From FEN-987 sp964598845 (lineage in GTDB: Archaea; Thermoproteota; Bathyarchaeia; 40CM-2-53-6): a stretch of 64,000 bases of DNA. The notes beneath the pieces were generated by a model, which was not told the DNA's origin, did no database searches, and saw only the letters and a list, made by a program, of their open reading frames with translations. Of this stretch, positions 25,532 to 33,389 are shown piece after piece. Each line of letters starts with the position of its first letter. Position 1 is the stretch's first letter. Where the stretch lies: NCBI GenBank assembly GCA_964598845.1, contig CAZRDM010000006.1:48145-112144 (forward strand), written 5' to 3'. The translations under genes were made by a program, and so were the position numbers.

Positions 25532-26377
25532 TTACACGGGAGGGGATGAATGCTTCAGGTTGGCGCGGAAGAGGTTCTCCCATCGCCTATGCGCTAGGTC
25601 CAGGTTGTCGCTTGAGATGACTATGTCGAGATATTGAAGATGCATCCCTACGGCCGCATGTATCTGTTCGTTGGTAATCTTGCTGAGCCCGCGAATTCTA
25701 GCTAGGGTAATGAGTGCAGATAGAGGAGGTTTGAGGTAGTGTTCAACGAAGCACACTTGAACCGCGAATCTGTTCCCGCGGAGTATCTTTATGATGGGAT
25801 ACGCAGACCCACGCCATAACACGGCATTGGCTAAGTTGCGTCGAAGCTTGCGGAGCACGTGGTAACACGCAGTTCTGAAATCAATTTGAGACTGCTGGAG
25901 TTCTTCTGCTAGGTATTGACGCCATGATTGCGCGTCGATTCCAGAAATCTTGGAGCGAAGCTCCATGGCGAGAAGCTTTTCAGAGATTCTTGCGTGGGCT
26001 AGTTCCGCTTGCAGACTGCCGTAGCAAGCGACTATGAGTTCTGGCTTGAGGAGTTTGGCCCTGCGAATTTCTTGGAAGAAGAGGTCCCATGAATAGCGGG
26101 CGGCTCTGAGGAAAGGGTCCGTCACGCCAAGGAGGCTTTGGTAGTACGACCAGAACTGAACATCGGTTCGCTCAAAATTCAAGAAATCACTTAGCCCGGC
26201 CTCGATCTCGATAGGCATTTCAACGAGTGCGAGATCTGGAAGCCTAGAGACGAATAATTTCCCAGCCTTCCACATGCACTCCCTACGGCTTGGCGTTAGA
26301 ACCAGAGCCGTCTGATTGGTTTGGAACGTAGATTGACTAGAGCGTTCATTGCAAGGCCTCGGCGGTGACAAAATCAT
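25532..26377 (-). CDS. Hypothetical protein
   Basis: ATG 26377 opens a ~281-residue protein with a mixed N-terminal region (FQTNQTALVLTPSRRECMW, LFVSRLPDLALVEMPIEIEA) and a long helical remainder (AKLLKPELIVACYGSLQAEL, YHVLRKLRRNLANAVLW, ITLARIRGLSKITNEQIHAA). The frame extends further upstream but becomes Pro/Arg/Ser-rich. The family is not recognised and there is no clear catalytic motif. Some residues suggest a helical regulator or toxin-like protein; I make no call. Confidence 0.5.
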   Translation of the reverse strand: MILSPPRPCNERSSQSTFQTNQTALVLTPSRRECMWKAGKLFVSRLPDLALVEMPIEIEAGLSDFLNFERTDVQFWSYYQSLLGVTDPFLRAARYSWDLFFQEIRRAKLLKPELIVACYGSLQAELAHARISEKLLAMELRSKISGIDAQSWRQYLAEELQQSQIDFRTACYHVLRKLRRNLANAVLWRGSAYPIIKILRGNRFAVQVCFVEHYLKPPLSALITLARIRGLSKITNEQIHAAVGMHLQYLDIVISSDNLDLAHRRWENLFRANLKHSSPPV

Positions 26378-26636
26378 TGCTTCTCTTGGACCAAGAGGCA
26401 AACTCGATGCTCGTCCTTGGAAAATCTTGCTCCCTGGATGAGATTCGTCGCAAAGTGGTTGTCTGGGGTTGCGCACCATATGCAAGATTGCCTTCCCAAG
26501 AACTCGGAAAGGCCTGCAAAGCGCCGCCGCATACCTCAGAGTGTCGCAATTGCCAGGATATTACCGATTATACTCGATTGGTAATATTCATTAGATCGAC
26601 TGCTTCAAAACCTTGGTTCGGGACGGGTTTCCGGGC

Positions 26637-26960
26637 ATGCAATTTTGTCCGAAATGTGCCTCAGCGCTTCTGCCTACAAAGAGGCAGAAAGCCATAGTGC
26701 TAAGCTGCCCCAAGTGTGGGTACGAAAGCAGGCAGTCAGATCGCATTGTTCAGAAGCTCGAACAACAGAAAGAGCGTGTAGTCATTATAGGCAGGGAGGA
26801 AGAGAAGATTCGGACGTTACCCAAGACTAAGGTAGAATGCCGAAAGTGCGGGCATAAGGAAGCGTTCTACTGGCTGGTTCAAACGCGCAGCGCTGAAGAG
26901 TCATCTACTCAGTTCTTCAGGTGCACTAGTTGCGGGACGACTTGGCGCGAGGTTTCCTAG
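26637..26960 (+). CDS. Transcription factor S (TFS), RNA polymerase cleavage factor
   Basis: An N-terminal zinc ribbon (FCPKCASALLP, then LSCPKCGYESRQ) and a C-terminal TFIIS-type ribbon (VECRKCGHKEAFYWLVQTRS, then FFRCTSCGTTWREV) give the 107-residue layout of archaeal TFS, which rescues backtracked RNA polymerase. The tip, usually Asp-Glu (RSADEPxT), reads RSAEESST. The Asp-to-Glu change keeps charge but may alter cleavage, as in TFS paralogues that inhibit instead. ATG 26637 is chosen because it directly precedes the first ribbon. Confidence 0.9.
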   Translation: MQFCPKCASALLPTKRQKAIVLSCPKCGYESRQSDRIVQKLEQQKERVVIIGREEEKIRTLPKTKVECRKCGHKEAFYWLVQTRSAEESSTQFFRCTSCGTTWREVS

Positions 26961-27187
26961 ACTCATTCTCCCCGAGGCCTGTTGCAAGTAACTGGCATGG
27001 TTCAGTATCGAAGGGGTCGATCGATAGTCGTTTGATAGGATCTTCCTCCCCCTCCACCTAAGCTTACGCGATGAACAAAAGACCCACAAAGATCAGGATC
27101 AAAGCTAAAGAAGTAGAGCTAAGGCCGTAATGTCTTCAATCCTCATTGAGGATGGGGACTAGTGGATAGGTGAAGAGGTGAATCGAA

Positions 27188-27670
27188 GTGGAGACCAAGG
27201 TAAAGGTCGGTGATACAGCGCCTGACTTCGAAGGTATAGCATCCGAGGGGACACTACTTCGACTCAAGGACTTTCTCGGAAAGAAGAATGTAGTGCTCTA
27301 CTTCTACCCCGAAGATGACACGACAGGTTGCACGATGGAGGCCTGCAGTTTCAGGGACAACTTGCAACCAATTAGAGCCATGTGGACTGAAATCGTGGGC
27401 ATAAGCGTAGACAGCGTCGAATCGCATGAGAAGTTCTCAGAGAAATACGGACTAACGTTCCCGCTAGTCAGCGACTCGGATAAACGGATCGCCAGAGCCT
27501 ATGGCGTTTTGAGTGATGATGGAACCACTGCTAAGAGGGTAACGTTCATCATCGACAAGAGAGGAAAAGTTGTGAAAATCTTTCCGAAAGTCGATGTAAC
27601 GAAGCACACGCATGAAGTGGTCGAAGTACTGAAACGACTGATGTCTGGTCAATCGCCTAATATCTCCTGA
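27188..27670 (+). CDS. bcp: Peroxiredoxin, BCP/PrxQ type
   Basis: Thiol peroxidase reducing hydrogen and organic peroxides in the cytoplasm. KVGDTAPDFEGIASEG is the family start. The peroxidatic Cys is in YPEDDTTGCTMEACSFRD, with the second Cys five residues on (PrxQ-type resolving Cys). FPLVSDSDKRIARAYGV and VTFIIDKRGKVV complete the thioredoxin fold. 160 aa as expected. GTG 27188 is preceded by a purine-rich GGTGAAGAGGTGA that could serve as ribosome site. Confidence 0.93.
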   Translation: METKVKVGDTAPDFEGIASEGTLLRLKDFLGKKNVVLYFYPEDDTTGCTMEACSFRDNLQPIRAMWTEIVGISVDSVESHEKFSEKYGLTFPLVSDSDKRIARAYGVLSDDGTTAKRVTFIIDKRGKVVKIFPKVDVTKHTHEVVEVLKRLMSGQSPNIS

Positions 27671-27712
27671 GTCAGCTACGCTTGTGGTGTTGCGTATGGT
27701 CTTCGCGCAAAA

Positions 27713-28234
27713 TCAGACCTTTCGAGAAAGTAGAGTCACGATTGCAGCCCCGTATACAAACGAATCTGCCAAGATTTCCAGGCCATGAAAAATCCTCAGC
27801 GGGACAGGTGATGGGAGGATTTCGAGAGGGCTCAGCAGGAAAGGGATCAGGGTGCCTAGAACATACAGAAGAGTGACTACGCGAAAATAGGGATACCTGT
27901 TCCGGATTTTTAGGATGGCGAGTAGTGGCAGTAGCGCTAAGACGTAGAGAAAGCCTCGAACGATCTCGAGAGGAAGAATGACATTGAAACTTGGAATAGC
28001 AAGACCCAGAGAGAAGTTCGTGTGGTAGGGGATGACGAAGGGACTCACCAACGCACCGAAAGTGAAGTAAATCGGAGAATAGATGAGTGAGCCCAAACCC
28101 ATTCGTAAAATCCACAATCGGCCTCTCCTTTGTGCTAAGTACTGCTCGACTTCGATGAAGAATGATTTGCAGGCAAGGTTAGATGTCTTCACCCGTCTTT
28201 TGGCGGAGTATGCGGTTCCATTCGGCGATTTCAT
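27713..28234 (-). CDS. Hypothetical integral membrane protein
   Basis: A 173-residue frame with about four helices (SLIYSPIYFTFGALVSPFVI, FLYVLALLPLLAILKI, VVTLLYVLGTLIPFLLSP, LEILADSFVYGAAIVTLL). The start at 28234 overlaps the 3' end of the TrmO-like gene by 55 bp. A shorter start at an internal ATG (before GLGSLIYSP) would avoid this. Family not recognised. Confidence 0.55.
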   Translation of the reverse strand: MKSPNGTAYSAKRRVKTSNLACKSFFIEVEQYLAQRRGRLWILRMGLGSLIYSPIYFTFGALVSPFVIPYHTNFSLGLAIPSFNVILPLEIVRGFLYVLALLPLLAILKIRNRYPYFRVVTLLYVLGTLIPFLLSPLEILPSPVPLRIFHGLEILADSFVYGAAIVTLLSRKV

Positions 28235-28673
28235 ACTGGTCGGTTCGATAGTCGCTTCTGTAGGGTTTGATATCTAAGACGGGGGTTCCGTCGAAGCAGT
28301 CGAGTCCTTGGACGACCAGCTTCCCCTTCTCTCTCCGATTTAGCTTGACCAAGCTTAGCCCGATCGGGTTAGGTCTGGTCGGTGAGTCGATGGCGAAGAC
28401 TCCAACGAGAGGCAGATCCTCAAGCTTGAATCCCCTCCTCAAGAGCCGACGCGGCCTAACCTTCAACGCTCCGACTTGCTCAGGCCTCAGTTTGTGCAGA
28501 TATGTCAGAACAAAGATGTGTGAGAAACCTTCTATTCCATCCAGTCCTTCTTGGTACTCTGGAAAGACCTCTACACTCGCTTCCAATTCACAACTAGCCT
28601 CTCTTATCTCGTCGTCAGAGGCATGAGTTCTGACTACGCCTATGGAACGAAAGGTCACCTCTACGCTGCTCAT
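28179..28673 (-). CDS. TrmO/TsaA-like tRNA methyltransferase
   Basis: The fold is the small beta-barrel TsaA (YaeB) domain: TFRSIGVVRTHASDDEI, IEVF-type strand (ASVEVFPEYQEGLDGIEGFS), HIFVLTYLHKL, and the signature AIDSPTRPNPIGLSLVKLN, with LDIKPYRSDY near the end. Bacterial TrmO uses AdoMet to methylate N6-threonylcarbamoyladenosine at position 37 of tRNA-Thr; two tRNA-Thr genes with position 37 intron sites occur in this window. ATG 28673 is preferred over the upstream ATG. 164 aa. Confidence 0.88.
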   Translation of the reverse strand: MSSVEVTFRSIGVVRTHASDDEIREASCELEASVEVFPEYQEGLDGIEGFSHIFVLTYLHKLRPEQVGALKVRPRRLLRRGFKLEDLPLVGVFAIDSPTRPNPIGLSLVKLNRREKGKLVVQGLDCFDGTPVLDIKPYRSDYRTDQYEIAEWNRILRQKTGEDI

Positions 28674-28889
28674 TTCGTCGTCCCTTTGATTAATCCCCAG
28701 TAAATACTGACCGCTTGAAGAAAAGCATCTTCCAATCTGCCGCAACGTAGTACACAGCAGTTCTCGACCTTCTTGGTCAGTACCGAGACGGAGAGGTTTA
28801 AGGAGGACCAGTTTAAGGTCTGCACCTAGGACTCATTCTTTCAAGGGAAACTGAGGTAGAACATGTCGCCCTCTCTGTCATACTGACTA

Positions 28890-29166
28890 TCAGTTTTCTC
28901 CTTTCCAATCTACAGGCGACCTCTTTATCATGTCTGTGAAGTAGTTCGTAACAATAGACCCTTCTTGATCCGGGTCCTTGATAACGACAGCGAGGTACTT
29001 GGGGCTCCTTGGCGTAGATTCGTAGAATCTGCAAAGAACGCGAATGTCGGGGGCTCCGCCTGCTGTAGCAACGTCTTTCTTGGCGAGCGTCCCCCATCAG
29101 CCAAGACCTCTGGATGAGTCTGATCCGCTTGTCGTCGTAAGGGAGCCTCTCCCAAACAATACTCAA
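28890..29166 (-). pseudogene. Phage-type toxin nuclease relic (DUF4258/PBECR-like)
   Basis: Protein-like pieces occur in shifting frames: IVWERLPYDDKRIRLI at the start, AKKDVATAGGAPDIRVLCRF, then YESTPRSPKYLAVVIKDP, GSIVTNYFTDMIKRSPVDW and a stop at 28890. The order (RI...H-type start, a Y-rich strand, KYLAVVIK, IVTNYFTD) resembles phage-associated Barnase/EndoU/RelE-like nucleases, whose usual strand is yLxVVxK followed by fIxTAYxTD. At least one frameshift separates the halves. Dead remnant, tentatively placed by pattern. Confidence 0.4.
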
Positions 29167-29313
29167 GTTGCTTCCTCCTCCAAAAGTGAGAACCCTGATA
29201 ATATGAAGGCAAAGTCCCTTTAGGAAATTGGTTTCTTGGAGGTCTCTCTCGTGAGATTCCGAGCAGCAACCATTCTGTTGCTGAAATCGAAAATCCGTTT
29301 AAGCGGCTATGTT

Positions 29314-29445
29314 TGGAGCCCCGGGCGGGACTTTCAGCGAATGAAAGTTCGCTTTTGAACCCGCGGCCTTCGCCTTTTCGTTGTCCAGTTACCAAGGCGG
29401 CGCTTTTGGCGTTCTATTGAATCTACCAGGCTGAGCCACCGGGGC
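29314..29445 (-). tRNA. tRNA-Thr(GGT) with three introns, CCA encoded
   Basis: Mature sequence: acceptor GCCCCGG/CCGGGGC, D-stem GCTC/GAGC, anticodon stem closing TTGGTAA (anticodon GGT), variable AGGCC, T-arm GCGGG-TTCAAAT-CCCGC, discriminator T, CCA. Removal of 18 nt from the D-arm (same site as in tRNA-Thr(TGT)), 14 nt at 37/38, and 23 nt in the T-loop (after TTCAAA) gives 129-55 = 74 nt. The T-loop intron folds on itself (AGCGAA...TTCGCT). Confidence 0.88.
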
Positions 29446-30122
29446 GGAGGAACTGAATCCAGCGGTGGAGCGCTAATTAACCTTGACCCCGGGTATTCGT
29501 CATTAGGTCGGGGAATTATTCGGTGCGGTGAATCTCTGATAGTATGCTTCGGGACATGAGCTCCTCAATCAGATCACTTCGCCTCGCCCCAGATCCCGTT
29601 CTCAGAAGCGGGACAGCTATGTGAGGACTAGGATTGATGTTCTTCAGGATCAAGATTCGTGTACATCGATTCTCTTGGAGATATCTGTGCATTGTGCAAG
29701 TTGGTTACACAGAATTGCGGGAGGTAGTTGCTGGATTGCTTTCGCTCTCAGAGGATCGATCGCGGCAAGAACCAAGCAGCAGAATTGTTCCATTAAGGCT
29801 GCCCTGAGCCTTGCTCCTTTCCATTAGTAAAAAATGCTTATTAGTGGTCATCCCGAGTCCTTTGATGGATCGTTGAACGAAAGGGTTCCGATACGCGTAG
29901 TACTGGTCCTGAGACGGCCCTTGCTATCTCTTTGTCAATGCTAGGCTTGAAAATTCGCTTGGAATGGCATTTTGACATCGCGTGATATTTTTGCGCTGAA
30001 AAATGGTATAATTCGACTTTTACCAATCACCAATGTGATAACACTTGACCAAATGCTTAAGAGCGCTCCTAAGGGCAACCCTGTTTCCGTGTTAAATCAC
30101 TCAAAGGAGGATATTTAGGAAA
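29446..30122. other. Long gene-free leader region before the ubiquitin-like block
   Basis: No convincing gene on either strand in about 670 bp. It contains the promoter of the tRNA-Thr(GGT) gene at its left end. The right end is AT-richer (near 29950-30050) and should contain the promoter of the B-box protein gene. No tRNA, CRISPR or repeat was seen. Confidence 0.4.
30105..30111 (+). promoter_or_regulatory. Strong ribosome binding site
   Basis: AAAGGAGGAT stands about 11 bp before ATG 30123. It is a near-perfect Shine-Dalgarno in a window where most genes lack one, and it fixes the start of the B-box membrane protein. Confidence 0.6.
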
Positions 30123-30890
30123 ATGGTCAAGAGATGCCCATCATGCGGCTACAATAACCGCGACGATGCAGCATTCTGTTCAAGTTGCGGCGCCTCACTT
30201 GTAGGCGCAGTGCCCCCCACACTGAAGCCAGTCCCATCAGTTCGAGTTGTGACGCCAGTTGCACCAGGCGGACCGATTAGGGTTCCACCACCGGGACAGT
30301 GCTTCTATCACCCGAACTTGCCGGCGGTCTATGTCTGCAACCGCTGTGGAAGAGCGATCTGCCGAGACGATTCGAAGGCATACATGGACTTGGTCCTCTG
30401 TCCTCAGTGTTATGCTGGTGTAGTGCCTGTGGTTGCCCCACCAGTACAAGTTCCGGCACCAGCATATGCCCCACCGCCAATGCCAGCCGCACCGGCACCA
30501 GCAATCATGGCCCCGTATCCACCGCCTTTTGTTGCACCAGCAGCCCCAAGAGCCCTCTGGGGATTCATACTCTCAATGATAGCTGGAATCCTCGTGATCC
30601 TTAACGCTGCTGCATTGCTCTCGAGCCCATTCTACACCTTGTGGTCAGGTGTATTCTTCTGGTTACCAGTCATCGATCCTTCACCAACTCACGGCCTAGT
30701 CTTCGCTATCGGTGCAATAATCGGACTCATCCTAGTAATCGGGTCGATACTCATGTTACTTGGATACGGTACTATTGGAAGCATAGTCGTCTTCCCGCTG
30801 GCGGTTCTGAGTCTGATTATTGGCGGAGGTTTTGTGGCCGGCTTCGTTCTCGGCGTGTTGGGCGGAATTCTCGGCATGCTGGGAAGGTAA
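30123..30890 (+). CDS. Zinc-ribbon / B-box-like zinc-finger membrane protein
   Basis: Residues 1-25 are a zinc ribbon (CPSCGYNNRDDAAFCSSCG). After a Pro/Val linker, residues ~60-100 hold a cross-brace finger: CFYHPNLPAVYVCNRCGRAI, then CRDDSKAY and LCPQCY, i.e. C-x3-H-x8-C-x2-C-x4-C ... C-x2-C, B-box-like. A Pro/Ala-rich linker leads to about three to four membrane helices (LWGFILSMIAGILVILNAAA and others), ending in Gly-rich helices. It lies just ahead of the JAMM-Ubl-E2-E1 operon on the same strand, and a soluble relative lies just after it. A ubiquitin-ligase-like adaptor role is possible but unproven; such B-box membrane proteins also occur alone. Confidence 0.75.
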   Translation: MVKRCPSCGYNNRDDAAFCSSCGASLVGAVPPTLKPVPSVRVVTPVAPGGPIRVPPPGQCFYHPNLPAVYVCNRCGRAICRDDSKAYMDLVLCPQCYAGVVPVVAPPVQVPAPAYAPPPMPAAPAPAIMAPYPPPFVAPAAPRALWGFILSMIAGILVILNAAALLSSPFYTLWSGVFFWLPVIDPSPTHGLVFAIGAIIGLILVIGSILMLLGYGTIGSIVVFPLAVLSLIIGGGFVAGFVLGVLGGILGMLGR

Positions 30891-30910
30891 CGCGCTCAAC
30901 AAGGTCCCCG

Positions 30911-30922
30911 ATTTTTTATTTT
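30911..30922 (+). promoter_or_regulatory. T-rich element: TATA box of the ubiquitin-like operon and/or terminator of the upstream gene
   Basis: ATTTTTTATTTT begins 20 bp after the B-box gene stop and is centred about 27 bp before GTG 30944. That is right for a TATA box with leaderless start, and equally for an archaeal oligo-T terminator. Both roles may be combined. Confidence 0.45.
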
Positions 30923-30943
30923 CCTTCGATTTTGGTGTGGCCT

Positions 30944-32482
30944 GTGTCCTATGTTAGCATCTGGAAGCCTGTCAACGACCGTATTGTTCAGGCTTCACGT
31001 GAAACCGGAAATGAGATCATAGGACTGCTCCTCGGCAAACTCGAAGATGATACGATAATCATCGAAGACTCGATTACGGGCGATTACTTCGCGGAAGAGC
31101 ATCGAGTGACTCTGCCTGCAGCAACACTCGCAAAGATTGCAGACGGCATAGTCACTGGGCGAATCAAAGGCAACATTGTGGGCTGGTATCACTCACACAC
31201 TAAAGACGGACTCTTCTTCTCGGAGACCGACATTCAAACCCAGAAGCAACTGCAACAGTTTTCGTCCCTCGTCACCGGAATGGTTGTGGACGCCAACACG
31301 GGAGAGGTCGGATACTACAGAATCGACCCGCAGACTGCCAATTCCATCCGTTTATCCGATGATAGGGTTCGGATCTACAAGGAGGCGAGTGAGGCGATTC
31401 CTTCAAGAGTGATAGCGAGAACCCGGGTTCGTCCCACTCCAACCATTGAAATTCGCGAGCACGCGACCCAGCGGGGAACTCCGACTCGGAAAGTGGTTAT
31501 CGGAACGGTCTTGATAACACTCGCAGCGTCCGCAATACTTCTCGGCGCGTTGTTCCTCAGGGGCCCTACAGAGGCAGAGAAACTAAACGTAATCCTTGCG
31601 CCTGTCTCAAGCGCCACGGTTGGAACGCCCATTGAGATCAAAGCCAATGTTACGGGTCAGGTTCGCAATGTAACCCTAGTCTACGCTACTTCGGGTGCTT
31701 CATTCAAATCGATGGACATCAGTCCGCGCTTACCCGGCGAGTATGCCTACGTAATATCGGGCCAAGAAGTTACAGGGAACATCGCCTACTACATCAAAGC
31801 AATCGACACTTCTGGCAACGTGGTTCGTACGGATCTGATGCACATTCCAGTTTCAGACTACCTGATCGTCGCGAGGACGGCGGAACTGACAGTTTACAGG
31901 AACCGATCTGCCACAGCCCACCTCGCCTTGCTCCCAATAAACGGTTTCAGCCAATCAGTGACTCTAAGCGCGTCAGCACCCCAAGGACTCACTTTGACGT
32001 TTACTCCGAACCCAGTCCTCGGCGGAACGCTAGAGCTCACGATGAATGCTGTAGCCAGCGACGACATGCCGAATGGCACCTTCCCTCTTTCCATAACTGC
32101 CACCTACTCTCCCCCCGAGGCTCCGCGGGTAACCCGTCAAACAACAATCGCCATCACAATAGCAGACTTCGATCTGCAGGCTTCTCCGACCTCAAAACAA
32201 GTCTCAAGGGGAACCACATCCGTCGCCTACACCTTGACCCTAACAATACAACAAGGCTTCGTAGATCCCATTACGGTCACCGTTTCGGGAATCCCACCCG
32301 GCGCAAGATATCAGTTGACAACCACAAGTACGACGATGTTGGCTAGCGGCGCAGGCTCAAGGACGATAATGCTCCAAATCACGTTAACCCCAAGCGTCAA
32401 GCTCGGAAACTATACTTTATCCATAAGTGCAACAGGTGGAACCATCGTCCATACTGAAACTGTGGAACTCATAGTAAGATAG
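30944..32482 (+). CDS. JAMM/MPN+ metalloprotease with membrane helix and extracellular Ig-like region
   Basis: Residues ~1-145 are a JAMM domain, the fold of Rpn11-type deubiquitinases: Glu24 (NEIIGLLLG), then HSHTKDGLFFSETD giving H83-x-H85-x7-S93-x2-D96, exactly the zinc/catalytic signature. A basic linker precedes one membrane helix (~184-205, VVIGTVLITLAASAILLGAL); residues 206-512 are Ser/Thr/Val-rich beta sequence with three to four Ig- or NEW3-like units. The protease should face the cytoplasm and cut isopeptide bonds made by the following E1/E2/Ubl genes. The frame is open upstream without protein-like sequence. GTG 30944 (or GTG 30935) fits the TATA spacing. The Ubl gene follows after 32 bp. 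Confidence 0.88.
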   Translation: MSYVSIWKPVNDRIVQASRETGNEIIGLLLGKLEDDTIIIEDSITGDYFAEEHRVTLPAATLAKIADGIVTGRIKGNIVGWYHSHTKDGLFFSETDIQTQKQLQQFSSLVTGMVVDANTGEVGYYRIDPQTANSIRLSDDRVRIYKEASEAIPSRVIARTRVRPTPTIEIREHATQRGTPTRKVVIGTVLITLAASAILLGALFLRGPTEAEKLNVILAPVSSATVGTPIEIKANVTGQVRNVTLVYATSGASFKSMDISPRLPGEYAYVISGQEVTGNIAYYIKAIDTSGNVVRTDLMHIPVSDYLIVARTAELTVYRNRSATAHLALLPINGFSQSVTLSASAPQGLTLTFTPNPVLGGTLELTMNAVASDDMPNGTFPLSITATYSPPEAPRVTRQTTIAITIADFDLQASPTSKQVSRGTTSVAYTLTLTIQQGFVDPITVTVSGIPPGARYQLTTTSTTMLASGAGSRTIMLQITLTPSVKLGNYTLSISATGGTIVHTETVELIVR

Positions 32483-32514
32483 TTTAAGCTCGACCGTGGA
32501 AATGCCAAATTAGC

Positions 32515-32781
32515 ATGAGCGGAGGTGAAACACCCCAAATGAAACTCTTCGTGCAGGCGCCGATCGGTCCTCAGACGGGTCTAGCGGAAATAGATGTGAT
32601 TCCCGATCACACTGTCGCTGAGATTAAGCAGCAGGTCTGCCAATCCTTCGGCGTCGATCCTACAACTGTTGCGCTCATGTACGGAGGCGCAATACTCGAC
32701 GAGAACACGACAGTCTCAAGGCTTGGTATACCTGAAAACGCTCAACTCGCCCTCATGCCATACACCATCATTGGCGGATAA
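32515..32781 (+). CDS. Ubiquitin-like modifier ending in Gly-Gly
   Basis: 88 residues. From Met9 the beta-grasp pattern is KLFVQAPIGPQTGLAEIDVI, PDHTVAEIKQQVCQSFGVDP (helix), VALMYGGAILDENTTVSRLG and AQLALMPYTIIGG. YGGAILDENTTVSRLGI parallels the ubiquitin loop FAGKQLEDGRTLSDYNI. It terminates exactly in Gly-Gly, so no C-terminal trimming is needed before E1 activation. Second gene of the operon, 12 bp before the E2. Lys residues are few (positions 10 and 38), which limits chain formation through lysine. Confidence 0.9.
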   Translation: MSGGETPQMKLFVQAPIGPQTGLAEIDVIPDHTVAEIKQQVCQSFGVDPTTVALMYGGAILDENTTVSRLGIPENAQLALMPYTIIGG

Positions 32782-32793
32782 GGCTGGTCGAAA

Positions 32794-33378
32794 ATGGACA
32801 TTTCATTGCTCTACAAGGAGAAGAATCTGCTCAACCATCAGTTCCCCACAGTAACCTCGCTGAACGACCCTCCAACGCAATTCGAAGGCCTCATACGCTG
32901 CGAGAAGGGAGAGGTCAAGAAACTCGCAGAGAAGGGAATCTGGCCATTCACCGAGTACGCCAACTGGAACCGCTTCCGACTCGAACTCTCCCCTGAATAT
33001 CCCCTGAAACCACCGATAGCAACATGGCTCAGCAACATCTCACACCCCAATATCGTCCCGAACATAGCGAATGCAGTATGTGTTTCCATATTGGGCGAGA
33101 AATGGGATCCTAGGCTGAAGCTGATCTCCGTAGTCAACGCATTTCATTACCTCCTGACCGATCCCAATCCTCAGAACGTCTTCGACCACCCCCGCTCCCT
33201 TAAGGCAGCCAACGTCTGCCGATCCTACGGATTCCCGAAGATGACAAAGAATCAGCAGACAATGAGGGACCCAGACGACATAGTCCGATTCAACATTGTG
33301 CCAGTGCCTAGATTGACATCCCTCCCGTCCGCACCCGGGGACATAGTAAGGTTTTCGATTCCTGGGAGAGAACGCTGA
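32794..33378 (+). CDS. E2-like ubiquitin-conjugating enzyme
   Basis: 194 residues with the UBC fold: a PTQFEGLIRCEK strand, RLELSPEYPLKPPIATWLS (canonical YPxxPP), HPN at 84-86, Cys96 in NAVCVSILGEKWDP with Trp104 eight residues later as in eukaryotic E2s (C85/W93 of UBC proteins), and VVNAFHYLLTDPNPQN matching the SLLxxPNP helix. HPN to Cys is two residues longer than usual. It should accept the Ubl as a thioester from the E1 and pass it to lysines. The C-terminal ~45 residues are extra. Flanked by Ubl and E1 in the same operon. Confidence 0.9.
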   Translation: MDISLLYKEKNLLNHQFPTVTSLNDPPTQFEGLIRCEKGEVKKLAEKGIWPFTEYANWNRFRLELSPEYPLKPPIATWLSNISHPNIVPNIANAVCVSILGEKWDPRLKLISVVNAFHYLLTDPNPQNVFDHPRSLKAANVCRSYGFPKMTKNQQTMRDPDDIVRFNIVPVPRLTSLPSAPGDIVRFSIPGRER

Positions 33379-33389
33379 GCGTCGTTTTG

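Noticed and set aside
28893..29395. Long minus-strand frame across tRNA-Thr(GGT)
   Set aside because: It is Arg/Ser/Pro-rich, has no family and covers the tRNA; chance open frame.
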